Shown here: positions 8,586 through 17,106 of the stretch, piece by piece
How the letters are laid out: every line of letters starts with the position of its first letter
How positions within the stretch are numbered: the first letter of the stretch is position 1
Assembly (NCBI GenBank): GCA_002387205.1
Contig: DGLA01000010.1
Coordinates: 186,438-250,437 of the forward strand
Source: Stutzerimonas stutzeri
Lineage (GTDB): Bacteria; Pseudomonadota; Gammaproteobacteria; Pseudomonadales; Pseudomonadaceae
Reading direction: 5' to 3'
Length of the DNA: 64,000 nucleotides
Notes under the pieces: model-generated
Database searches by the model: none
Seen by the model: only the letters and a program-made list of their open reading frames with translations
What the model was told of the DNA's origin: nothing
Made by a program: the position numbers and the translations under genes

Positions 8586-9407
8586 ATGGATGAGCCGATG
8601 AGAAACCCAATCCATGCCCTGGACTCGTTCTTCTACACGTCCATGGGCGTCTATAGCTTCCAGGCCCAGTGCGAGATGGTCGCGGAGGTTGGCTACGACG
8701 CCATTACCGTTGCGGCCTGGGGCGGGCAACCGCTTACCGACCTATCGCAACTGAAGCACGTCAAAGCGAAACACGGCCTGGATATCGCTGCGCTGTACCT
8801 GGTGCTGCATGAAGGGCGCAACGATGATTTGGTTCGGCGGCTCGTCGCGTCGGTCGACGGCGTGGAGCTCATCGAGCTGGCGGTGCAAACCTCGGTCAAC
8901 GGCGTGCCGGCGATTTTGAAGGTGATCGACAGCTTGTTGCCTATCGTCGAACGCCGCGGTCTGCGCTTGGCCCTCTATCCGCACCGCAACCACGTCACGC
9001 AAACCACCTCTCAGGTCGTGGAGCTGTGCAACTACTACAGCCATCCGCAGCTGGGCGCAGTGTTCAACGGCTACCACTGGTACGCCAGCCAGGAAGGTGA
9101 TTTGCAGGGCCGGCTGGATGCCATGCGTCCTTGGCTCATGCAGGTCACCACGTCGGGTTCGGCGCTCTCGCCGCTAGGTTGGGGCGACGTGGCCACCATG
9201 GAGCCGCCCGATCGGGGCGAGCTGGATAATTTCGCCCCGCTGAGCGCTTTGTCACGCATGGGCTACGCCGGACGAATCGGCGTGCTCGGCTGGGATTACG
9301 GCGGCGACGTTTACCTGAAATTGCAACGTTCCCTACAGGCCATGCGCGGTATCCAGCAGCGCCTGGAAACTCACCCAAGCTGGGCGAACCTCCCGCTTAA
9401 CCGTTAA
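8586..9407 (+). CDS. Sugar-phosphate isomerase/epimerase-like TIM-barrel protein (copy 2)
   Basis: 273 residues, clearly homologous along its whole length to the gene before it. Shared motifs include QCEMVAEVGYDAITVAAW, LLPIVERRGLRLALYPHRNH, AVFNGYHWYASQEGDL and the LSPLGWG stretch. The gap to copy 1 is ten bases. An ATG at 8598 is an alternative start. The two copies differ mainly in the region after the second strand (VLHEGRNDD against YRQGLEDW), so they may act on different substrates or form a heteromer. Function is inferred at family level only. Confidence 0.78.
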   Translation: MDEPMRNPIHALDSFFYTSMGVYSFQAQCEMVAEVGYDAITVAAWGGQPLTDLSQLKHVKAKHGLDIAALYLVLHEGRNDDLVRRLVASVDGVELIELAVQTSVNGVPAILKVIDSLLPIVERRGLRLALYPHRNHVTQTTSQVVELCNYYSHPQLGAVFNGYHWYASQEGDLQGRLDAMRPWLMQVTTSGSALSPLGWGDVATMEPPDRGELDNFAPLSALSRMGYAGRIGVLGWDYGGDVYLKLQRSLQAMRGIQQRLETHPSWANLPLNR

Positions 9408-9463
9408 CCCTGCGCGCCGCTGCGGTTGACGCAGCGCTCGCGCTTTATCGAACTGGAGTTCCT

Positions 9464-10450
9464 ATGACTGCACTGTCCGTGCTTGATCTAATGATGATCG
9501 GCGAAGGCAAAAGCTTTGCCGATACCCTTGATGGCGCTCGTCAACTGGCGCTCCATGTTGAACAGCATGGCTACAACCGCTACTGGATAGCCGAGCACCA
9601 TGATCTGCCGGGCATCGGTTCGATGGCCACACCGCTGATCATTCAACACCTGGCGGCGGCAACCAGCGCGCTGCGCGTAGGCGCTGGCGGCGTAATGCTG
9701 CCCAATCATTCACCACTGATCGTGGCCGAACAGTTTGGCACCTTGCACACGTTATTCCCCGGCCGCATCGACCTTGGCGTCGGTCGTGCCCCAGGCAGTG
9801 GCGGGCCGACCGTACGCGCCATTCGCGGTATCAGCCAGGAGCGGGACTTCCCTCAGGATGTACAGCGAGTACTTGATTACCTGGAGGACAACGGCAAGGA
9901 ACCGGTACGCGCGCTGCCTGGCCAGCATGATGTGCCGGTCTGGGTATTGGGCTCCAGCCTGCAAGGCGCCGATCTGGCTGCCCGAATGGGCCTGCCGTAC
10001 GCCTTTGCCTCACACTTCGCCCCTCAGATGCTGATGCGCGCACTGGCGCATTACCGGGAAAATTTCCGCCCTTCCGTTTACCTGGACAAGCCCTACGCGA
10101 TGGCAGGGGTCAACGTGATTGCGGCCGATACCCGCGCCGAGGCGCATTACCTGGCCAGCTCCCATCAACAGTGGGTGGTTGAGCTTCACGCCGGTCGCCC
10201 AGCGCTTCTACCGGTTCCAGAGGAAGGTTACCTGGCACAGATCACTCACAGGGATCGGCAGGGACTGGATCAGGCCATGGCGTATACCGCTATCGGTGAC
10301 AAGCAGGAGGTGGGTGCGTGGCTGCGGGAGTTCATCTCCACCACTGGCGTGGACGAACTGATGATTGATGCGCGCATCTACGATCCGGTTGCGCGTTGCC
10401 GCTCCTATCAACTTGCCGCCGAATCGATAGAGGACCTGCTGACTCGCTGA
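9464..10450 (+). CDS. Luciferase-like (LLM) oxidoreductase, MsnO8/YhbW-like group
   Basis: 328 residues. The N-terminus MTALSVLDLMMIGEG, the YNRYWIAEHHDLPGIGSMATP block and the GRIDLGVGRAPGSGG strand are characteristic of the MsnO8-type LLM group. It is the last gene of the operon, 56 bases after copy 2, and differs strongly from the first LLM gene, so the two are not a recent duplication. Family knowledge predicts FMNH2- or F420-dependent oxidation. In a pseudomonad FMN is far more likely. Confidence 0.83.
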   Translation: MTALSVLDLMMIGEGKSFADTLDGARQLALHVEQHGYNRYWIAEHHDLPGIGSMATPLIIQHLAAATSALRVGAGGVMLPNHSPLIVAEQFGTLHTLFPGRIDLGVGRAPGSGGPTVRAIRGISQERDFPQDVQRVLDYLEDNGKEPVRALPGQHDVPVWVLGSSLQGADLAARMGLPYAFASHFAPQMLMRALAHYRENFRPSVYLDKPYAMAGVNVIAADTRAEAHYLASSHQQWVVELHAGRPALLPVPEEGYLAQITHRDRQGLDQAMAYTAIGDKQEVGAWLREFISTTGVDELMIDARIYDPVARCRSYQLAAESIEDLLTR

Positions 10451-10455
10451 CAGCT

Positions 10456-10488
10456 CTGCGGAGGGCGCACTGAGGTCGCTCTCCGCAG
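10456..10488. terminator. Long hairpin between convergent genes
   Basis: A 12-bp stem (CTGCGGAGGGCG with CGCTCTCCGCAG, one G-T pair) closes a nine-base loop just after the second LLM gene and before the SDR gene that ends from the other side. There is no clear T-run. It is probably a shared transcription barrier. Confidence 0.55.
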
Positions 10489-10506
10489 CCAGCACGTGGC
10501 AATGCG

Positions 10507-11301
10507 TCAGAGGATATCGTCTACCACCCCTCCATCGACACGCAGCGCAGCGCCGCTGGTGGCTGAAGCTTGGGTGGAGCAGACATAAACCACCATGTTG
10601 GCGACTTCGTCTACGGTTGCCGCGCGCTGTATCAACGAAGTCGGGCGGTGGCTCATCACGAACTCCGCCGCGACGGCCTCCAAAGTTTTTCCGGATCGGG
10701 CGCGCTCTTCCTCAAGCATGTCGGCCAGCCCGTCCGAGAGCGTGGGTCCTGGCAACACACTGTTGACCGTCACACCGCTACCCGCCACGCGCTTGGCCAA
10801 ACCGCGAGACAACGACAATTGAGCAGTCTTCGATACGCCGTAATGAACCATATCGGCAGGCACATTGCGGGCTGACTCAGAGGAGATAAACACCACCCTG
10901 CCCCAACCCCGTTTGACCATAGCCGGCACCAGCGCGCGGCTGAGGCGCACGCCCGACATCACATTGGTCTGCCAGTAGTCATCCCAGCAATCGTCATCGG
11001 CCTCGAAGAAATCTGCCAAACCATAAATACCGGCGTTGTTGACCAAGATATCTACCGTTGGCAGCGCTGCGATGAGAGCGTCCGCGCCCTCGGCATTGCC
11101 AAGATCCGCAGCGATACCGCTGAGTTTTGCCTGTGGTGCAGCTTCGCGCAGGCGCGCCAAAGCTTTTTCCACTGAGCTGTCGCTACGGCCGTTGATGATG
11201 ATCTCGGCGCCCGCCAGCGCCAGACCTTTCGCAATGGCAAAGCCAATGCCACCTGTAGAGGCGGTAATCAGTGCGGTCTTGCCAGAAAGATTGATGTGCA
11301 T
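10507..11301 (-). CDS. Short-chain dehydrogenase/reductase (SDR)
   Basis: 264 residues of the classical SDR type. The cofactor loop reads TASTGGIG near residue 14, followed by NNAG (DILVNNAGIYG), a catalytic serine in VVFISSES and the YGVSK active-site motif. The Arg in INGRSD after the second strand favours NADP(H). It converges on the LLM operon and runs in the same direction as the ABM monooxygenase gene upstream, from which a gap of about 95 bases separates it. Substrate unknown. Confidence 0.88.
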   Translation of the reverse strand: MHINLSGKTALITASTGGIGFAIAKGLALAGAEIIINGRSDSSVEKALARLREAAPQAKLSGIAADLGNAEGADALIAALPTVDILVNNAGIYGLADFFEADDDCWDDYWQTNVMSGVRLSRALVPAMVKRGWGRVVFISSESARNVPADMVHYGVSKTAQLSLSRGLAKRVAGSGVTVNSVLPGPTLSDGLADMLEEERARSGKTLEAVAAEFVMSHRPTSLIQRAATVDEVANMVVYVCSTQASATSGAALRVDGGVVDDIL

Positions 11302-11395
11302 ACTCGCTCCCTATAACGCCGGCTCTCGCCGGGTAGGTCGATTTGGCCTATCTATAAATTTGAAGCCCCAGCCACTGGCTATGGGAAACACGGCC

Positions 11396-11752
11396 TCAGC
11401 TACGGGTAAAGCCATCGAATGAATTCATGTAGACCGCTCCGAAAGCGTCCAGGTGCTTACGGGTAGGCTCGTCCGGAGTGCCATAAACCAGAAGGCTGGT
11501 GATCGTTACTAGCTCGAGAAACTTCTCGCCGAAAGGTGCGAAGGTCTCTTCGATATGGCTTACAACCGCGTCCGCTCGGTAACGCTCGATGATGTGCACA
11601 ACTGTGTGGTCGTCATTGACGCTGTACTCGTACATTAGGGTGCCAGGCTCTTTGCTCGTCGCTGCGACGATTTTAGTAACCAGCTGCTTGAACTCTTGGA
11701 ATTTCTCGGGTGCCAGGCTGAGGGTAAAAATGTTGATGACTTCGTCTTTCAT
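11396..11752 (-). CDS. Antibiotic-biosynthesis-monooxygenase (ABM) domain protein
   Basis: 118 residues with a single ferredoxin-like ABM domain (FTLSLAPEKFQEFKQLVTKIV, EPGTLMYEYSVNDDHTVVHIIERY, then HIEETFAPF). Family knowledge: small cofactor-free dimeric monooxygenases such as YgiN quinol oxidases, or haem-degrading relatives. It is divergent from the LysR gene at 11903 and could be its target. The ATG at 11752 is preceded by a GGACAGACC-like purine stretch. Confidence 0.8.
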   Translation of the reverse strand: MKDEVINIFTLSLAPEKFQEFKQLVTKIVAATSKEPGTLMYEYSVNDDHTVVHIIERYRADAVVSHIEETFAPFGEKFLELVTITSLLVYGTPDEPTRKHLDAFGAVYMNSFDGFTRS

Positions 11753-11902
11753 GGTCTGTCCTCACGTCGTGAAAAAAGCTGACGCTACGCTTGGAATACG
11801 AGAGCGCCGCTAGGTTGGACATCATGCTAAGGTAGAGCCCCACGTCGATAAACAGCCTGCAAATCACATATAGGTAGCATTTCAAGCTACCAGGAAATTG
11901 CA

Positions 11903-12811
11903 ATGACCTCAGAAGACTCGTTCAGCGGCATCCACATTTTCCTAGCTACTGCTCGTTCTGCGACGTTCACCGAGGCAGCCGAGCGTCTGGGCCTCTCCAA
12001 GTCCGCGGTGGGAAAGGCGATCGCCCGCTTGGAGGCGAGAGTGGGTGCTAGCTTGTTTTATCGGTCGACGAGACGACTCTCCCTCTCCCCCGACGGCGAA
12101 GCCTACTTCACGGTATGGTCCGCGGCGCTGGAGGAGATCAAGGCCACCGAGAGCAACCTCGGCAACAGGCTCGGCGTACCGGCCGGGCGTCTGCGCGTGG
12201 ATTTACCGGTTGCCTTCGGTAAGCAGGTGGTATTGCCGGTTCTGCTGGAGATGAGCAAGCGCTTCCCGCAATTGCAGCTGACTCTGACCTTCAGCGACCA
12301 ACTGGTGGACTTGACCGACGAAGGCATCGATCTAGCCATTCGCTTTGGCAGCGTCGACAGCGTTCCTGGATTAGTCGCCAGACGGCTTACCGCACACCGG
12401 TGGGTGACCTGTGCATCGCCGGGCTACCTCGAAGAAAATGGCACGCCGTTGACATTGGAAGACATGGCTGAGCATCGCGCTATCGTAGGGTATCGCCGCG
12501 GAAGTCTGATGCCGTGGAAAATGAGTCGTGGGGGGCAGGCGGTGAAGTTCTCGCCCCCACCGACATACCAGTTTGACGATGCGGAAGCCATGATCGAGGC
12601 TACTCGAGCGGGCCTCGGGATCTGCCAGATGCCGTTATGCCTGTTTGAAAAAGATATCGAAGCGCGCGCAGTTTTGCCGCTGCTCGAATCGTTCGAGCCT
12701 ACCCCCGTAGAGGTCCATGCCTTGTGGTCGAAAAGTAATCACCTGCGGCCAAAAATCCGTTATCTGGTTGATGAGCTGCTGAAACTACATGGCCACACTT
12801 ACTCGCCATAG
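11903..12811 (+). CDS. LysR-family transcriptional regulator
   Basis: 302 residues. The N-terminal helix-turn-helix (ATFTEAAERLGLSKSAVGKAIARLEARVGASLFYRSTR is the relevant block, quoted here only by its parts ATFTEAAERLGLS and AVGKAIARLE) is followed by a LysR substrate-binding domain. It lies between the divergent ABM gene and a convergent DHA2 transporter. It resembles the LysR at 5723-6622 in the same subgroup. The probable targets are the ABM/SDR genes. Confidence 0.88.
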   Translation: MTSEDSFSGIHIFLATARSATFTEAAERLGLSKSAVGKAIARLEARVGASLFYRSTRRLSLSPDGEAYFTVWSAALEEIKATESNLGNRLGVPAGRLRVDLPVAFGKQVVLPVLLEMSKRFPQLQLTLTFSDQLVDLTDEGIDLAIRFGSVDSVPGLVARRLTAHRWVTCASPGYLEENGTPLTLEDMAEHRAIVGYRRGSLMPWKMSRGGQAVKFSPPPTYQFDDAEAMIEATRAGLGICQMPLCLFEKDIEARAVLPLLESFEPTPVEVHALWSKSNHLRPKIRYLVDELLKLHGHTYSP

Positions 12812-12865
12812 CCGCGCTCAACCGATAAAAACGGGCTGGTTTTAACCGATGCCGGCGGGCTATCC

Positions 12866-14293
12866 CTATGAGTCCCGGCGCACTGCCTGCTCAGCATCCA
12901 GAGCAGCCACTGGATGACGGGTCAGCAATAAAATAGCGCCTATGCACACCACCAGCGTCAGCGCTGAAAGCAGCATTGCGTTCGACATGCCTTTAGCGAA
13001 GCTCTCAGCGTCGGTAGTGGCAATCATAGTGCCGAATACCGCCACTCCAATGACCCCGCCGAGTTGCCTGGCAGAAGCCATTAGACCGGACGCAATCCCC
13101 GCATCGTGCCTAGTGACCGCAGCCAACATCGAGTTTGTGATAGACGGGACTGAGCATGCGCTGCCTATTCCGACCAGCATCAGCGCGCCGTTGAGTATCC
13201 AAAACGACGGTTGTGTACCGATCTGCGAGAGCGCGAGGAAGCCAATGACCTGAATAATGAAACCGGTGATGATGATGCGCCGCGCGCTGATTGTCCGAGC
13301 AATCCGCGACGACATCAGGGTCGACAGCGTCAGCACCGCGGTCAAAGGAACGAACGACAATCCGGTTTTGAAGGCATCGTAGTGAAGTATCGTTTGGAAA
13401 TAGATACTGAAAACGAACACCGTGCCGTAGAACGTCAGATTGATCACCGCTCCGGCCAACGACATGCTCACCAATACTCTGTTTTTGGCGAGGTGCGCGG
13501 GCAGCATTGGCGCTTTTACGTGTCGCTCAACAAGCACGAACACCAGCAGGAAAAACGCTGCGCCTACTAGCGACGATAAGGTTAGCGCCGTCCAGCCTTG
13601 GCCACTGGATTCGGTTAATGCGTAGGTCAGGGCTGCCAGGCTTACTGCGATGCTCACCTGGCCGCCTGCATCAACTTTTTTGTCCATACGAGGCGATGCA
13701 GGTGCATAGCGGCTAATCAGGACAATTGCCAAAATCCCTATGGGCACATTGATCAAAAAAACGCTGCGCCAACCTAGAAAATCGATCAGCAGGCCACCGA
13801 TTACTGGACCAGCTGCTAAGGCGATCCCCCCGCAAGCGCCCCACAGGGCAACCGCTGATCTTCGATGGTCAGGATTAGCGAAGGACAAGCGAATGAGCGT
13901 GAGCGAGGTTGGAACCAGGAAGGCGGCCCCCACCCCCTGCAGCATTCTCATGGCGACGAGCATCGTCATGCTATCGGATAGGCCGCAACCGATAGACCCC
14001 AGGGTGAACGTTGCAAAGCCTGCGGTGAAAGTGGATTTGGCTCCCCATTTATCACCGCAAGCGCCGCCAAGAATAAGCAGAGCGGAAAAGATCAACGCAT
14101 AGCTATTGATGACCCACTGCAATCCGGTGAGGTCAGTACCGAACGCCTCTTTAAGGGCGCCCAACCCCACATTCACTACGCTGACATCAAGCTGAACCAC
14201 AAGAAAGCCAAGGCAACAGGCGACCAGAATTGGTGTCAGTGACGAGCTTCTTAATGGCATGGGGCTATCTACTGGAGCGGCAAAGGACCCCAA
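12866..14293 (-). CDS. Major facilitator superfamily transporter, DHA2 (14-TM) family
   Basis: 475 residues, almost entirely hydrophobic helices. Signatures are LDVSVVNVGLGALKEAFG in TM1, LQWVINSYALIFSALLILGG in TM2 and the R-x-QGxGaA loop (MRMLQGVGAAFLVP) before TM5. These are typical of drug/proton antiporters such as EmrB, LfrA and SmvA. An internal ATG at 14260 may be the true start, because residues 1-11 are polar. No fusion-protein gene is adjacent, so it probably works alone in the inner membrane. The exported compound is unknown. Confidence 0.87.
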   Translation of the reverse strand: MGSFAAPVDSPMPLRSSSLTPILVACCLGFLVVQLDVSVVNVGLGALKEAFGTDLTGLQWVINSYALIFSALLILGGACGDKWGAKSTFTAGFATFTLGSIGCGLSDSMTMLVAMRMLQGVGAAFLVPTSLTLIRLSFANPDHRRSAVALWGACGGIALAAGPVIGGLLIDFLGWRSVFLINVPIGILAIVLISRYAPASPRMDKKVDAGGQVSIAVSLAALTYALTESSGQGWTALTLSSLVGAAFFLLVFVLVERHVKAPMLPAHLAKNRVLVSMSLAGAVINLTFYGTVFVFSIYFQTILHYDAFKTGLSFVPLTAVLTLSTLMSSRIARTISARRIIITGFIIQVIGFLALSQIGTQPSFWILNGALMLVGIGSACSVPSITNSMLAAVTRHDAGIASGLMASARQLGGVIGVAVFGTMIATTDAESFAKGMSNAMLLSALTLVVCIGAILLLTRHPVAALDAEQAVRRDS

Positions 14294-14625
14294 ACGAGGG
14301 GTGCGGGGAAGCAGGCGTACACCATGCTAACCAAGTAGAACCAAGCGAAAAACGCACCTGGGTTCTCCAGTAGGTAGAAATCAGCGCTACGGTCACCGCA
14401 GTCATGCCGCATATAAGGCTCGAATTCTAAACTGCCTGCATAAGCCAGGCATTACGGCAGACATCTTCAATGTTCCAATTCTAGGAACAGTTTGTTGAGT
14501 TACGGCGACTTTATCTCTTCGCTCGGCTCTATAGACTTTCGTCCATCCCGAGCCGGACCAGCACGACATAGGTAAGTACCAAATCCTCTGCTGCTGCGGC
14601 CTCTCATCTCATCAGGACTACAAAT
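14294..14625. promoter_or_regulatory. Divergent promoter region with a LysR-type palindrome
   Basis: The 330 bases between the DHA2 transporter and the dioxygenase gene hold no coding sequence. At 14471-14489 there is TGTTCC-N7-GGAACA, which contains the T-N11-A pattern of LysR operators. It may control one or both flanking genes. Confidence 0.45.
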
Positions 14626-15450
14626 ATGAGCCAGGCGTACCCAGTGCTATTCGTTTCCCACGGCGCCCCGACCTTTGCTATTGAACCCGGCAAGGCCGGC
14701 GCGCGCTTGACTGAGGTTGGACGAGCGTTGCCACGCCCTACCGCAATTGTGATCGTCTCCCCTCATTGGATGACACGCGGCGGCGTACGTGTTGGCAGCA
14801 GCCAGACTCCTGGAACTATTCATGACTTCGGTGGGTTCCCTGAGGCGCTTTATCGCCTGCATTACCCGGCCCCCGGCAATCCCGCGTTGGCCGAGCAGAT
14901 AAATAGTCTGCTAAACAGCGCGGGAATTTCAGCGAGCACCGAGTCAAACCGGGGCTTGGATCATGGTGCCTGGGTACCCCTGCTGTACTTGATGCCGGAC
15001 GCTGATATCCCGGTGGTTCAGGTTTCCATGCCCTATCCGCTCACTCCTGTTGACGCTTGGCAACTTGGCCAGGCGCTCAAGCCGTTGCGTGAACAGGGAA
15101 TCTTGATCATTGGTTCTGGAAGCCTGACGCATAACCTTTATGAGTTCCGCGGTTACGACGGTGATCCGGCCGAATATGTGAAGAATTTTGCCGACTGGTT
15201 CAGTCAGGCATTGCGCGCCGCTGATATGCCAGCGCTCTTCGACTACCGTCGAAACGCACCTGACGCCGAGCGTGCACACCCAAGTGACGAGCATTTGATG
15301 CCGCTATTCCTGGCGCTTGGCGCCGCCGGCGAGCACTACGAAATGGAGGTACTGGAAGGCGGAATCGCCCACGGTGTACTCGCAATGGACAGCTACTTGT
15401 TCCGCACCCCATCCACGGTATCTCTCACCCAGGAAGGCACTCAGGTATGA
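14626..15450 (+). CDS. Extradiol ring-opening dioxygenase, LigB/DODA (YgiD-like) type
   Basis: 274 residues of the class III extradiol family. Putative iron or zinc ligands are the histidines in VSHGAP near the start, VSPHW and SGSLTHNLYEF, and the AHPSDEHLMP stretch carries the conserved late histidine. Family knowledge: non-haem Fe(II) enzymes that cleave catechols such as DOPA, and bacterial YgiD members. The stop overlaps the start of the next gene (esterase) by 4 bases, so the two are coupled. A quinone- or catechol-detoxifying function is inferred from the DHA2 and LysR neighbours. Confidence 0.85.
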   Translation: MSQAYPVLFVSHGAPTFAIEPGKAGARLTEVGRALPRPTAIVIVSPHWMTRGGVRVGSSQTPGTIHDFGGFPEALYRLHYPAPGNPALAEQINSLLNSAGISASTESNRGLDHGAWVPLLYLMPDADIPVVQVSMPYPLTPVDAWQLGQALKPLREQGILIIGSGSLTHNLYEFRGYDGDPAEYVKNFADWFSQALRAADMPALFDYRRNAPDAERAHPSDEHLMPLFLALGAAGEHYEMEVLEGGIAHGVLAMDSYLFRTPSTVSLTQEGTQV

Positions 15451-16118
15451 GTAACCCATTGGCGATGCCAGAGCTTCAAGAAGAGCCGCAATCCGGTCTT
15501 TTGTTTCGCCGCTTGATCGGGACGACCACACCTCGCGCGCGTTTGCTGCTGTTGCACGGTGTCGGCGGTAATGAAACCAACCTCGCCGGCCTTTCCAACT
15601 CCATCCCCGACGACGTCGAAGTCCTGCTGGTACGTAGCCGACTGCAGATCGCGGCTGAAGGATTCGCTTGGTTTCAAGTAAGTTTCGCCAGCACCGGCCC
15701 GGTTATCAACGAAGAGCAAGCCGAAGCCAGTCGCCAATGCCTGGTGAATTTTATAGAAGCGCTACCTAAGCTGCCCACCGTGATCGCTGGCTTTAGCCAG
15801 GGCGGCATTCTCAGTTCCAGTGTAGGGCTCAGTGCCCCGCATTGCGTGGCTGGCTTTGGCTTGCTCAGCGGCCGGATTCTGCCGGAGCTGAAGCCCTATA
15901 TTGCGAGTTCGCAGGCGTTGCGTTCTCTGTCGGCGTTTGTCGCCCATGGCCGTGCAGACAATAAACTCCCCGTATCTTGGGCAGAGAAAGCTGATTCTTG
16001 GTTGACCCAACTGGACGTACGGCACGAAACGCACCTGTATGACATGGGCCATGAGATAACAGCCGAAGAAGTGACTGATTTTGTCCGATGGTTGGAGTCT
16101 GTGTTGACTCCCGCCTGA
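15447..16118 (+). CDS. Alpha/beta hydrolase, carboxylesterase/phospholipase type
   Basis: 223 residues. The nucleophile elbow is GFSQGG, the oxyanion strand is LLLHGVGGNETN, and the catalytic Asp and His fit AHGRADNKLPV and YDMGHEI. This is the small soluble esterase family of YpfH/acyl-protein thioesterase. It is translationally coupled (ATGA overlap) to the dioxygenase, so it may hydrolyse an ester or a ring-cleavage product in the same pathway. No signal peptide is seen, so it should be cytoplasmic. Confidence 0.87.
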   Translation: MSNPLAMPELQEEPQSGLLFRRLIGTTTPRARLLLLHGVGGNETNLAGLSNSIPDDVEVLLVRSRLQIAAEGFAWFQVSFASTGPVINEEQAEASRQCLVNFIEALPKLPTVIAGFSQGGILSSSVGLSAPHCVAGFGLLSGRILPELKPYIASSQALRSLSAFVAHGRADNKLPVSWAEKADSWLTQLDVRHETHLYDMGHEITAEEVTDFVRWLESVLTPA

Positions 16119-16249
16119 CGTGGCGAGTGGCCAACCGTGGCAAGGGTCGCATGAGGTTCGAGCCTTTGTCAGTCTCGTGGCCCTAGTGGCCGCAGCTTCC
16201 ACATGTGGCGCGTATGTTCTGCGGCGAGAGGCCGTGGCAGCAATACCAG

Positions 16250-16888
16250 TTAGTGTCCGCCAGCTGTTTGATTTCGGACGGCGAACCTTCCGACAAATGC
16301 ATCTACTGCTAATCGCACCCAACGGTCCAGCTGCTCTGCAGAAGGCCGTGTACCGGGATGCAGCAGGCATTCCATCTGCCCTTCGGTGCGGACCATGCTG
16401 ATAAACAGCGCAGCAGCCGCCTCTACACCGATAGCATGGACGTCAACTTCACCCGCTTGCGAGGCTTCACTTAGACGCTCCGACACCATCGCAATGACGA
16501 CTTTGGGGCCGGCCAGGTAAAACCTGCGACCGGCATCTGGAAAACGCGGCGCCTCAGCCACGACCACGCGGAAAAGCGCCACCCCGACCTCAGCCAGCAC
16601 GATGTCGAGATAGGCCCGCCCTATGTCCTCCAGGGTTTTCCTGATATCCCCCGGGGCTGGCTGTATCGCATGGATGGTTGATGCCATCGACGCGCATTGA
16701 CGTTCGATCACCGCGACAAACATGGCCTCTTTGCTCGGAAAGCATCCATACATCGTCTTCTTCGAAACGCCTGCTTCGCGCTGAATCATATCGGTAGTCG
16801 CAGCGCTGAAGCCGTGGGTCAGGAACACAGTCGTCGCAGCATCGAGAATTGCGACGGATTTGTCGAACTGAATGTCAGGCTTGCTCAT
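16250..16888 (-). CDS. TetR/AcrR-family repressor of the efflux operon
   Basis: 212 residues. The N-terminal helix-turn-helix (FLTHGFSAATTDMIQREAGV, then SKKTMYGCFPSKEAMF) is typical. The C-terminal ligand domain is of the AcrR_C type. It is divergent from the outer-membrane factor/EmrB/EmrA-like operon. Two near-identical palindromes in the shared promoter, one near its own start, indicate autorepression and repression of the efflux genes. Ligand unknown. Confidence 0.9.
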   Translation of the reverse strand: MSKPDIQFDKSVAILDAATTVFLTHGFSAATTDMIQREAGVSKKTMYGCFPSKEAMFVAVIERQCASMASTIHAIQPAPGDIRKTLEDIGRAYLDIVLAEVGVALFRVVVAEAPRFPDAGRRFYLAGPKVVIAMVSERLSEASQAGEVDVHAIGVEAAAALFISMVRTEGQMECLLHPGTRPSAEQLDRWVRLAVDAFVGRFAVRNQTAGGH

Positions 16889-16919
16889 AGAAAAATCTGG
16901 TCTGTTGTTTTGCTGAAGT

Positions 16920-16933
16920 ATACCGGCCGGTAT
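16920..16933. promoter_or_regulatory. Operator O1 for the TetR repressor
   Basis: ATACCGGCCGGTAT is a perfect 14-base palindrome 32 bases upstream of the tetR start. A second copy of the same design lies at 17007. Binding is inferred. Confidence 0.65.
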
Positions 16934-17006
16934 CTTCCGCTCGCAAAGCTTAATCCCAATAGATTAGCCATTAATTATTTGACTGAATGTTTTTTAGCTA
17001 ATTAGA

Positions 17007-17020
17007 ATACCGATCGGTTT
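17007..17020. promoter_or_regulatory. Operator O2 for the TetR repressor
   Basis: ATACCGATCGGTTT contains the perfect palindrome ACCGATCGGT and matches O1 at 10 or more positions. It lies on the efflux-operon side of the intergenic region. Together the sites can control both directions. Confidence 0.6.
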
Positions 17021-17106
17021 CCACGCCATCTTATCGCTTGCCTCCTCGCTCCAAAGCCGTACCGATGATTGAGACCTGCCCGCTTTGCCTCTGCTTGAGA
17101 ATACGA

